Notes under the pieces: generated by a model
Database searches by the model: none
What the model saw: only the letters and a program-made list of their open reading frames with translations
What the model was told of the DNA's origin: nothing
Part shown: positions 53,165-64,000 of the stretch, piece after piece
Numbering within the stretch: the stretch's first letter is position 1
Layout of the letters: the number at the start of each line of letters is the position of its first letter
NCBI RefSeq assembly: GCF_000189635.1
Contig: NW_002476178.1
Span: forward strand, 310,001-374,000
From: Tetrahymena thermophila SB210
Lineage: Eukaryota; Ciliophora; Oligohymenophorea; Hymenostomatida; Tetrahymenidae
Length of the DNA: 64,000 nt
Direction: 5' to 3'
Translations under genes and position numbers: made by a program

Positions 53165-55229
53165 TCATGTGAGAGCCAAAGTTGTATTAATATCAGATAA
53201 TATCATATCAGCCTCAATTTGCATCCATAATTTTTGAGAACTCTTTTAAAATTAGGGATAATTTAACTCTAACTTTTTGAAGTAGTATATAGCATTGCAA
53301 ACTTTATTTAAGCGCTAATAGCTCTTGTATATGTTTAAACAAACATGCAAATCAAAGTTTTTTATAAGTAGCTATTTTTTAAAGTATTTGAGAGCTAATT
53401 TATAGTTTTACTGATTCCAATAAAGTATACTCAGTTGATAAAGAACCTCATAATCTTAATTTTAAATGACTAAACATTTTTTAAGTAAGTCTATTATTAT
53501 ATCAGTTTATTTTGCTTAGTAATACTCTAAGCTAAGGTTAAAGTAGGATATAACAGAATAAGGATTCTTGTTTATTGATTATTAGTATGTCTATTTTATT
53601 TTTTGAGTGTATTACTTTAAAGTAAGCTTCTTTGCTGATTCTAGGTTTTTAATTTAAGACAATAAATCTTAGGAACAAACTTCAACTGATTGTACACTTG
53701 TATTACTTTCTTCTCCTTCCCCTGAGCTCCAAAAGTTTAATTCCTGTACTTTACTTTATTATTAAGTTTATTTTGATTAATATTTCCAGAAACGATTTTA
53801 CTAACTAGATTCATCACTAGGATATTAGTCTTTTTAATTTTTCTCAAGCTCTATCTATTATAATAAATCTTCTTCATTTAAACTTTAAATGTAATCATTC
53901 AAAGTCTTGTTTTCTACAATTTTACAAAGTGTATTTGAAAGAGCTAAATAAGTGATAGAATCCACTTCATTCGACTCTTCATATTATTTTATCAAATGAT
54001 ATGCTTTCAACAATTCTCCTTCATTCAAATATCTATAATACTGAATAAATATCTCCTAATTTGTGAATCTGCTATTAATAAATATGGACTATATTTAAAA
54101 TGGCACATTTTATGTTTTATCAAGTGAAGAACTATTTTCAAGAATTATTTTGGTTTCTTATGGTGTTCGTTCTTTAGGACTTAGTTAAGGTGATTAGAAT
54201 ATTATTTAATCATAATACTAAGATATGAAATCCGAATTATTGAACAAATATTTATTTTGAGGAATATCTCTATTTAAACAGTTTTAATAGAATTCTAAGA
54301 TTTTTTAGTTGTTCAACACTTTTTTTAAGTAAATAAAATATTTTTTACTTAAACTATCAATTTAGTTTTTTAAAATTTACTTTCTTTTTCATAGTAAGCA
54401 ACAAAATCTGGCATAGATTGCTCTTAAACCATATAAAATAAAAAAAGAAATTAAATAGGCATATTATTCCCTATTTTTTCATCTGCATATTCTGTTCTTA
54501 TTTCTTGGCCAAGCAAAGTCTCGTAAAGAAATTTCAAAAAATTTTTTGATTAATTCTTTGACTTATTACTAGGAGAAAAGTTCCTGGGATTAAGATGGCC
54601 TATTTTTATTTTTAAACTTTAGTAAATTATAAAACTTCTTCATATTCAAAGAATAAAATAGATTATAAAAATATACCGATTTTTCCTTGTAAAGTATCCA
54701 CATTAACCATAAATGCTGTATCATAAGGACCTGGATAAACTATTTTATTAGTTTAAATAATCCTCCACCCTTTTAACCAATCCAAAATGATCTTCGATAG
54801 ATCGTTTTCCTTTATTATTTACATATCTATACAACTTTTTAAGGTATAACCTTTTTTTATAAAAAATTTCAATCAAAATTTATCTTTAAATCATTTACTT
54901 TCTTCGGTGTCTATTGCAATATTAATCATTTCATTTACGACTCCTATCCCTTTATGATGAACGAAGTAAGGATATTAATTCATTAACTAAATATATCCTG
55001 TAAAGTAATGCAACATTTAAATTTTAAACTAAAGGAAGGAGTATACAATTAAATATAATTAATTATCCCTTCTTCCTTTGGATGGTGAGATCAGAAATTT
55101 AATAACAGTGCAATCTGGCTCATTTACATCTATTAAATCTAAAATCTTATATGGAATATTGCCAATGCTCATGTCTTCAAATGTATTTCGAACGAATTAA
55201 ATATATTGTGGTATCAGTGACTTTTTCAT
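53165..55229 (-). CDS. TPR-containing protein, 625 aa
   Basis: Exons 54899-55229, 54677-54850, 54381-54599 and 53165-54318; introns of 48, 77 and 62 nt, all phase 1. The N-terminal ~240 residues form a globular-looking region with no recognised family (GNIPYKILDLIDVNEPD, IVYPGPYDTAFMVNVD). The C-terminal ~200 residues have TPR-like helix pairs, such as ISYFNLSLEYYQAKQ, YEVLYQLSILYWNQQNYKLALKYF and HVCLNIYKSYQRLNKVCNAIYYF. A polar Ser/Gln-rich linker separates the two. Likely a scaffold; no pathway can be assigned. Its start is the first ATG of the frame. The GH31 gene follows upstream on the same strand, with separate promoters. Confidence 0.8.
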
Positions 55230-55856
55230 CTTATTATCTATCTTCTCTTTCTATTTAATAGTTCAAATAAATATATTACTAACCCTATATGAGATATTCC
55301 TACTTACTTTATTATTTGTTAATTATTATCAGAAAAATTGATCAAATAGAAAATTTTCTTAATAGTATTTTTTAAAATACAATCAATCTGTTTGATTAAC
55401 TATCAAGCAAACAAACAAACAATTAAATCAATACAAGTAAATTGATAATAAAGTTTCGCGAATTACAAAATTATAAAACAATATTTTCTTTCTAAAATTA
55501 ATAAAAACATTTTTCTAAAAATAATAAGAAAATTTGATTTTTTAAAATCTAATTAAATTGGCATTTTCGATAAGTAAAAAATAAGTAGATAAAAATTTTA
55601 TGCACTAATAAATATTTTAATTTTCATTTAAAGAGATTTTTAAAGAGAAATTGAGACTCACAAATATTAAGATAGTTAGTTAATAGTTCTTCAAGTAAAT
55701 ATTTTTTTCATAAAAGATATCATAATCATAAATTTTTTAGAGAATTTCTTTCTATTTAGATTTTCAAAATTATTTAAAGTTTTATTATTGATAGTTAATT
55801 TACTTAAATGCAATAAAATAATAACTTTATAATAAATAATTTTTTTATAATTTAAT
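55230..55856. other. Intergenic, ~0.6 kb
   Basis: AT-rich spacer between the GH31 stop and the TPR gene start, both minus strand; includes an AAAC repeat near 55408-55420. Nothing coding seen. Confidence 0.6.
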
Positions 55857-58800
55857 TCATTTGTATATGAGTCTTTCACTTTCTGTAAAAGTAAGTTGTA
55901 ATGTTGATCCATTAACAATAGGGAATACTTTATTCAGTTCTATAGATTTAGAAACCTAAGTGCCATCTTATCTTTAAAGGCCCATCATAATTACTTTTCT
56001 AACAGATATATTCTAAATGTTTTATTCCCCTTCGAATTTTACTGAAATATTGTATTAGGTTTCTAAATTTGTCTTTTTAGTTGTTGCCTTTGCAGAAATG
56101 TTCACTAAACAAGACTTGTTTTAACAATTTTCAATTATATTATCGTCATTATTATAATCATCAATTGATAACATTTAACCAGAAGATTCAAGTTTATCAT
56201 CAAAAGCAATCATTAAAGTAAACTCTGATTTAAGTTAGTTGCTACGTGTAATTTGTTTAAAATCTTAAAGGTGAACTATTTTTCCTGCCTTGATAAAAAG
56301 TGGTGTATAATCATCATATGGAATATTGAAAACTTAATTTCCAGGAGTTTAATTTTTATAGTTATAAAAATTGTAGAATACAGTATTCTGAGGGAAGTAT
56401 ATTTAGTGTTATGTCATGTTAGTTTGGTTATTACCTTATTTTAAAACAGGTGCAGCCATTAAATACTCACCAAGCATGAATTAACCTTCTATACTGTAGG
56501 CATTTTAGTCTTCTGGAAATTCGAAAAATAGAGGTCTGAAAACTGTTCCTTTTCCTTAACCTCTGACAAAAAGATGATAGTAAAACTTCAACAACTGGTA
56601 TCTAAATTTAAATTATTTTTTAATTAAAATATAGTCTTTACATAAGAATAATTTTAAGAATTACCTAACGCCTATCATTTTCTTAGCTGAGCTAAGTACG
56701 AAGTGGTATTTGGGAAAAGCATAAGGTTCTTAGTCAATATTATTGATACTGTTATGATTACGAGCAAAGGGATACAAACTACCTAATTAGAACCATCTGG
56801 CACACAATTCAGGGTTAGTATCACCATTGAAACCACAAATATCATCACCAACTAAAGGAATGCTAAACATTTAGAATGTGAAAATATGAGCAATAGATAA
56901 CTTCATATATTCCCATGTTGACATATTATCTCCCGTCCAATGTTAAACATATCTGAAAAAAAAAAATTAATGATTGTAGAGAAAATATTTTAAAAGAATT
57001 TATTAATACCTTCCACTTCCAAACAAGGTAGAGCGAGAAAGAATGAAAGTAAGTTTTTTGCCCATCTTCTTGGCAACTTAATATGTGGTATAACCTTCAG
57101 AAAATCCATTAATATTGTGCATGTCATATTCAGTCAAGGTATAGTTAGCAATGTGGAAGAGAGCAGCATCTTAACCATTATAATGGGTAGCATTTAAGCT
57201 GAGTGTATTTGTTTATAAAGGAGTTTCCTCACCTTTTTAAGTATATAAAAAAGACAAAATTAAATTTAAGAAAAATAAATAGATAGATAAATAAATAAAA
57301 ATACCAAGGGGATCAAAGGGATATGATACAGGCTTATCAGGAGTTTGAGAACCACTTTAATTTATTTCTCCATTAACAAAATTAGAAAACTCATTCATAT
57401 CTATCCAAATACCATCCTAAGCAATTCCGTATTATTATAGCTTAACAAATCCATCATACCAGAACTAAGTAGCATTTGGATTGTTAAAGTCTGGGAAATA
57501 TGTTGCTCCTGGCCACACCCATCCAACTAATGGCTCCCCAGTGATATTACTTTTTATGTAAACATTTTTTTGAATTCCATTTTTTCCATATTCAGAATTT
57601 TAGGCTATTCCAACATCAATAATACTGGACCAATGCACTCCTTCTGGTTTAGACCTTTTTTGAAATGAATAGAATAATTAACTCTATTAAAAATAATTGA
57701 ATTTAAAGAATAAATATTACAAATCAAATATCTTCTTTAAACTTTCGAGGTTAAATTTTTCTGTGTTAAATGTGAAGTCTTCGTAGTTGTTCATATAATC
57801 AATATCACTCCAAATAGAATCAACAGGAATGTTAAGATTATTAAAAGTTCTCCAAACATTTAGTAGCTTATCAGTAGTGTTATATCCCCATCTTGATTGA
57901 TGATAACCTTTAAAAAAAAGTTTAATTTGAAATTGAAATTAAAATAATGTAATCAATAAAAAACGAATGAATGATATTTATTTATTTATTTTCTGCTTAA
58001 ACAAAAAAAATTTGTGATGATTTTCTAAATTTTGATTTTTTTAAAAACGTATTTATTTGTTGATTTTTTTAATTAATAGAAATTACCTTAAACCCAAAAT
58101 GGATGTAATATGTATCCATTAACGTAATCATGATAAAGCTTTATTGAAGTTTCAGGGTATTTGTCTCCAATGAAAAATCTAAAATCAAAGATTCCTCCAA
58201 TCACTTTATAAGTTAATTTTTTGTTCTTATTATAATCTACCTCCATTCCATAAGAATTCCTCAAGAATATTACATTGAAATTAGCGCTCTTAGATTCTCT
58301 ATGCAAGTACATAGGGTGGTGACCATATAATTGCTGGTTCAATTATCCAGTATCTATTCTAGTAGCATCAGCTGCCCAAAAAGAGAATTTACCAGTTCCT
58401 AATTCATAGGAAATATAGCGTCTGTCGCCTAATCCATATATTTTTTCTTGATTAAGAGCGGTTGAAATTTCTAAATACTTATCTGTAAAAACTAAATCAA
58501 AATCAGATGTATCAAATATGATTTCTTTTGTTACTTTGCGAACTAAGCGGAAATAGAATTTTTCTCCAACCGAAGGTAATTAAAATTCATATCTTTATTT
58601 TTTCAAGCTCCAACTTTTATTCTTTGTATAAGGAAAAGGTTCTCTGTGAGGTAATTCAAACCTCTTCTCATCAATATCAGTTATGCGAAAAGATAGCTCA
58701 TCCCAACTATTACAGTCAACAACTACTTTTAACTATTAGTAAATTTTATTTTCAGTATAAACTATGTCAATCTGTTTATTTAACTTGATTATCATCTCCA

Positions 58801-59044
58801 CATAATTTTATTTATTTTGTAAAACTTTCTCAACAACATAGAAATAGTTGTTTTGCTTATAAGACGAAACCAAAAATGGCAAATCTAAACTTAGCTATTG
58901 GTTTTTTCTTAAATTATAATATCCTTATTTTGATTTAGATTTAACAAAGAGTGAACTATCAGGCAAAATAGGTTATTAAATACCAAACCCAATAGATGAT
59001 GCTATCTACAATAAAATGAAAGTGAGAATTAAAAATTATTTCAT
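55857..59044 (-). CDS. GH31 alpha-glucosidase (acid alpha-glucosidase/maltase type), secreted or lysosomal
   Basis: Six exons: 58087-59044, 57721-57907, 57305-57654, 57010-57232, 56665-56952, 55857-56601; all phases agree; 916 aa. A signal peptide is evident ([16 protein letters not shown]). The N-terminal beta-sandwich contains YGLGDRRY and a HHPMYLHRE segment. The catalytic barrel carries [37 protein letters not shown] with nucleophile Asp467, the [18 protein letters not shown] segment with acid/base Asp581, and [11 protein letters not shown]. The C-terminal sandwich starts after YLMAAPVL. It hydrolyses terminal alpha-1,4 (or 1,6) glucose, acting on glycogen or starch products in lysosomes, phagosomes or medium. 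Active-site residues are intact and the length is normal for the family. Confidence 0.96.
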
Positions 59045-59891
59045 TTTCCTTTCTAAATTATTAATTTTTACTATTTATTAGTTTATTTTAAAGTATAGCT
59101 ATTATAGATAATTCGAAAGTATCTTTGATTTCTTTAGAGGTTAAGCATTAACTCAATCATCCTAATAGTCTCAAATAAAGAAAAATTTAAAAAATAAGAA
59201 TAAAGTTTTTCAACATTACCACAAAAAAAATCCTATAAAAGAAATTAATTCTAAAATGAAAACAAAAAATACAATTCTAAAATAAATTAATTAAGTATTT
59301 TCTAAAAAAATAAATTATAAATAAATGATCATGTGATATTATTGAATAATAATTGAGCTTAAATAATTTTTTAGCTCAAGCAATATCTAATTTAATCTAA
59401 TCTGAGATTTTTATTAATTTAAAATTTAAAGTAATTTCAACAAATATTTTTAAATTTTTATAAACATTTGAAAGACCTTTTCCAATCAAAATTAAATAAA
59501 TTATTTAAGTTATAAAAATGATTTAATTAAATTTTATCAACCTCTTAGGAAAAACATAAGAAAACATTAAATAAATAAAACTATAAATAAAATTTAATGA
59601 ATATTGCTTATTTATTAACATTTTTTGAATTACATTGATATTTTTTTCGTATTTTCATTTTAAGTATTGGTAGTATGTAAAGACTATAATACTAAAACAT
59701 CTGAATACATTATAAGAATTGTAAAATTTAAAATCTTTTATTTTATTAAATTTAAATTAAAATTTTTACAAACAAAGAGAAAAGTTATATATTTACATTT
59801 ATAATTATTTAATTTTTTAATTATTGTTTACTCATTTAATTTTGAGATTGAAAAATAAAATTATTTTTCATAGATATTTGTAAATTGTATT
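59045..59891. other. Intergenic, ~0.85 kb
   Basis: AT-rich spacer upstream of the GH31 gene and downstream of the CNBD gene's stop (both minus). No coding frame or RNA gene seen. Confidence 0.6.
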
Positions 59892-62800
59892 TCAATTTTA
59901 TGGAGCAATACTTACTCTTAACGATTAGGTTAGAGATATTTTTTAAAGTTCTTAGTTTTATTTTTATTTTTATGACTTTTACCTTATACTTTCCTATGAA
60001 CTTAATATAATAGGAGTCATAGTTTCGATATTTTATCTAAATGACTTATCATTATTCTTTATTTAGAAGTTTTTAAATAGACTTCCTTAAATTTAATTGA
60101 ATTGTGATTTTTATGCAATAAGTTTTGTTTTGTTTTCTTTAGAAATGTAAGATGAAAAAGTAGAGGTCTGTGAATTATTTGTAGGTGTTTGTAGGACTAT
60201 TTAACTTAAATTTTTCCTTATTTTATTTGATTAAGGGGATATAGTTATAGTATTAAATGAATAATTAATGGTTTTTTCTATTGATAAACATGATGTATTG
60301 TTATTATTTATAGATTACTATGGCACTTAATCAATCTATTTAAGATGCTTGTTAAGGGTTAGCTATTTTGTAAAATTGAGAGGTTAAAGAGATCTAAATC
60401 TTTTATTATTTTTTGGAGATATACTTGGACTTAGTTCTTACTAATCTTTATAAAAAGACTTATTTGGTTCAATTATGCTTTACTAAAGCTTTTAATTATG
60501 TTATGTAGCTTAGTTTAAATTTGTAAAACTGATTGCTGTGATTGTTGGATAATTATTAAAATTGTTGCTACTGTTATACAAAAAGGAATTATGATTAAAG
60601 CTGCCTCTATTTCCTGAAACAGGAGGCTGAAGACTGTAGTTTTCAGAATTTCGAGGAGATTAATATGTACTAATTTAAGGATCTTGAGTTGTAGCACTTG
60701 ATAAAGTACCTGAGTATTAGAGAGAATTAACTCTAATCATATTTTAAGAATTGCTATCCAACTCACTTTATCTCTGAGATTTAGCAAATTAAAAATTATT
60801 TATATTGTACAAAGATTACTTATCTTTCACGTTAGACATCTATGTTGTATATTTTAAAAGATTTTAAAAATCCTTTGGCAGTTTTATTAATCTCTCATTT
60901 TATTTAGCATTCGTTTGATTTTACTCTTCTTCTTATTCTGTTTCTAGGATTGATTATGTTATTTTTTCATTAAAAAAGGGGATCTGTAAGCTGCTACTAT
61001 TAATAAATTTTGTGTTTGTATATCCTTTCTTAGGAGAGAATTTATCTAAAGTGATATCTTATTTTAGATTTCTATTTGATTATTTACTCTAAGGCTCATA
61101 AAAAGGATCGATCAAGTTCTTTATGTGTGGACTTCTTGTTTAATTCATCGTTAATTTCGTAAAATCAAGCTCAACATCTGTTAAGGATGAAATAAAATGA
61201 CCATTTTGTGAAACTCTTTAGCCGTGTGAATTAAGCAATTATTGTGATTGGCAAGAATTTCCTATCTAAGGTGAGTTATCTGCAGTTTAGGAAGAAGCTT
61301 ACTTTATATTTTATATTGTGCTTTTGAATTTAATTAAGGGTACATGACTATTACACTTTTTAGCATCTAGTTCATTTGAACTAGTTTTTATAGGACTATT
61401 TAAATTTGAAAAAGATTTAAGTGTGTTCCTTAAGGTTCGAGCATTTTCCTCTTTAAGTGTTATTATTTTTTCTATTGGATGCTAATGAAATATTTAGGGA
61501 TTACCTTTCATAAAAATGCTTAACTTTTTGTTTTCATTAGGACTAATAGGAGATAAACCTCCATTTGTTTGCTAGTTAGGTATCAAGAATTATCTTTTTT
61601 TATGAAGGGGACTGGTTGCTGTAATATTAACTTCTTCTTCTGATTCATCCTCATCAAGCACCTGTTCAGATTATCTTAATTTGAAATCCTTGATATTTAT
61701 AGGTTCTGGATAAATTTGCTACTTATTTTCTTTAAATATTTTATCTGTTTCTATCAATTTGTCTTATAAATTTTCTCTCCATTATACTCTATTCTGTATA
61801 TCAATCTTCAATTTTTATCTATATTTCATAAATAAATATCATAATTACTTGACAAATATTAAGTTAAGTTCATCAATAATTTAAATTATCTTAATTAATA
61901 ATTAAAAATACTGAAAAGTAATAAAAAAAAATTACATGTTTTGTTTGTCATATTTGATGTGCTGGATGAATTTCTTATTTTATTTCAAAAAAGAATTAAA
62001 TATGAAAACATGAAATAAATTTACTGATTTATGAAGTATGTATAATTCTGCTGTGGACGATATACATTAAACACTGCAAGCTCTCTTTGTTCCCATCACA
62101 ATTTCCTCTTCACCAAAAGAAGAGCCGATTCCAAGCACAGAAATCTTAGCCTTTCTATTTTCTGCATTTTTACCTTATTTCAGTAAAGAGTTGAATTGGT
62201 CATGAGCAGATGAGTCAGACTACTCAATTTTTAATGTTTTTGTAACCTATTATTAATTAATTAATTAATTAATTAATTAATTCATTATTAGAATTAAATG
62301 ATTAGAAACATTTCATAGAAATAAATTTTAATTTTTAATGTAAGCTAAGTACCTCAAATTCTCCTTCTTTGATGAAATAAACAAAATCTGCATTGTCACC
62401 CTCTGTTTTTTAATAAATTAAAATAAATTAATTTAGTAATAGTTTTTTACTTAAGTATTTACCTTTATAAATTATTTCTTTATATTACGCTGCTCGCTTT
62501 TCCATGTTTTGATATAGACCATTGATTTTACTATTCTGCCAATTAGCAAAAAATGAAAATTCTTTCAAAAAATTTACGCTTTCCATAAATTTTTTTTGGT
62601 GATAGTTTGATAAAATTTTATCATATGATTATTTACTTAGAGTAACCATGATCGTCTCCTCCTTACAAATAATACTTGCTGTTCTTCTAGCGTTGTTCAT
62701 TAATGCAATTTCACCAAATGCATCACCTACTTTAAGGGTCTTAATAATGTCAAACCCAAAATTTTACTGCAGCACTGTATTTTATATTTATTATTCAGTT

Positions 62801-64000
62801 AATTGAGGATCTTATATAGGTTCGGTTTCTTCTTCTTCAATAGCACTTCCTTTTTTCAAAAGCATTTACAGTTTCTTGATGCCAGAAACTAAATCTAGTT
62901 TTTATATGTACATTAGATTTTAGCAAAATAAAATTACAATTTCATAAATTAGCAGATTTAAATATAAAAAAAATAATTTTACTGGGTTAACCTAAAGTAG
63001 TTCTTCTGTTTAATTTGACAGGAGAGAGCGATTTAGATTTCAATAAAGAAAGAGCACCAAGTTGCTAAATTGTTAATCCGTTTTCCTCATTTTAATTTTA
63101 ATTTTCTTCATCTATATCAAAAAAATCTTAAATAACTTGTATTGAGTTTTTTTTTTTTATTTTTATATCTTCTTCTATTTATAGTTGCTATTGCTATTAC
63201 TATTAAGCAATTTACTAAAATTGCGATGTTTATTATTTCATAATAGATTTTCTTCTATCAAATGATTGTTTTTTTATAGGACTAGGTGTAGAGGGTTCAC
63301 TAGACTCAATTTACACTGTCAAATTTAAAGAAGGTTTTCTTGTAGCTATTGATGCCTTTCTGCTGCTTTGTTGCTTTTCACCGTTTTTTATAGGTATCTG
63401 CTAAGTGCTATCGTTTATTTACTGTTGTTTTTTATCTGCTTGGTTTTGCTATTGCTTTTAATTTTTAAGCATTTCTGGATTCGGTATTAAAACATATACT
63501 GAACCTTTAAGTATGATATAGTACTTGTAACCAAAGTCATCTATTATTAGCAAAAAATTCATTAAAATTGCTTGAAGGAATAAATTTTTTTGCCTTAGAA
63601 TAATATAAACATAATTAAGAAATATTTTGGATTAAAATGAAGTATTGAAAATGTATGTTAATTTTATTTGTACCATAGCTAAAAACTGTCTCAAATTAAT
63701 CAAATTTTTCGCATTTTAATTCATTAATCAAAGCAGTATAGTCGTTTGCTGGAAGATTCTGTTATGTTTCCTTGAAGAATTTTAGTTCACCAAAAGCTTT
63801 CTTTAAAACTTGCAAATCTTTCTTAGAATGCTCTGAAGAAGTTAGAAGGCGTGTAATAATCTAGTTTGATGATAAAATTGGTATTATAAAATATATTTTT
63901 TAAAAAATCAAATTTATGCATAGTTGTCTCAAAAAAAATAATTTTACTTCGACATCTTTTTTATTCGAAAAGTCGACATCTCTTTTTAATAACTCATCAA
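59892..64000 (-). CDS. Protein with two cyclic-nucleotide-binding domains, 5' end outside window
   Basis: Eight exons in the window: 63948-64000 (partial), 63674-63860, 62992-63540, 62463-62894, 62353-62402, 62025-62246, 61936-61973, 59892-61818; at least 1151 aa. CNBD-1: YKYYIILKGSVYVLIP, then a ~210-residue polar insert, then KVGDAFGEIALMNNARRTASI, a canonical phosphate-binding cassette with the conserved Glu and Arg. CNBD-2: GDNADFVYFIKEGEFEV, a ~35-residue insert, GSSFGEEEIVMGTKRACSV, and AELYILHKS. After a short basic helix the last ~630 residues are Ser/Gln/Asn-rich. The tandem CNBD arrangement recalls PKA-regulatory/PKG proteins, but no kinase is seen here. Joining the 59.9-61.8 kb exon to the CNBD exons rests on phase agreement and on loss of coding character if read straight through. 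Confidence 0.82.
62253..62282. repeat. (TTAA)n microsatellite in an intron
   Basis: Seven to eight TTAA units inside the intron between exons 62353-62402 and 62025-62246 of the CNBD gene. A simple AT repeat of no evident function. Confidence 0.85.

Overview
The window is protein-coding DNA from a ciliate nuclear (macronuclear-type) genome, most likely Tetrahymena or a close relative. Long frames are open only if TAA and TAG are read as glutamine and TGA is the sole stop. Base composition is extremely AT-rich, introns are short (about 50-230 nt), AT-rich and GT-AG, and several proteins have Q/N-rich tracts. Under the standard code every real gene breaks into short spurious frames. All gene models below use the ciliate code, and exon phases were checked so that coding lengths are whole numbers of codons.

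Layout. 0-2.6 kb: the 3' end of a coiled-coil gene, a small low-complexity gene, and a UBE2H-like ubiquitin-conjugating enzyme (- strand). 5.3-6.9 kb: a J-domain co-chaperone (-). 9.6-10.2 kb: a small Cys-rich membrane protein (+). 10.5-13.2 kb: a HOOK-domain coiled-coil protein (-). 14.1-18.0 kb: a single-exon cyclic-nucleotide-binding-domain (CNBD) protein (+). 19.1-23.3 kb: an AGC-type protein kinase with a 700-residue low-complexity N-terminus (+). 24.7-37.8 kb: one giant gene (-) for a 4,325-residue leucine-rich-repeat protein ending in an XK-like membrane domain. 38.5-42.5 kb: an orphan gene (+). 42.8-43.7 kb: a degenerate peptide-deformylase homologue (-). 44.1-46.8 kb: a TPR protein (-). 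47.3-49.6 kb: a PX-domain (sorting-nexin-like) protein (-). 50.5-52.2 kb: a membrane RING-H2 protein whose RING is split by about 330 residues (+). 52.8 kb: tRNA-Asn(GTT) (+). 53.2-55.2 kb: another TPR protein (-). 55.9-59.0 kb: a secreted/lysosomal GH31 alpha-glucosidase (-). 59.9-64.0 kb and beyond: a second CNBD protein (-), incomplete at its 5' end.

The genes are individually transcribed and form no evident operon or single pathway. Recurrent themes are cyclic-nucleotide and kinase signalling (two CNBD proteins, one AGC kinase), membrane traffic and motors (HOOK, PX), and ubiquitin (E2, RING E3). Nothing suggests a prokaryotic, viral or mobile element. The most unusual items are the split RING, the deformylase relative that has lost its metal and catalytic residues, the giant LRR-XK-like protein, and a CNBD interrupted by a long polar insert.
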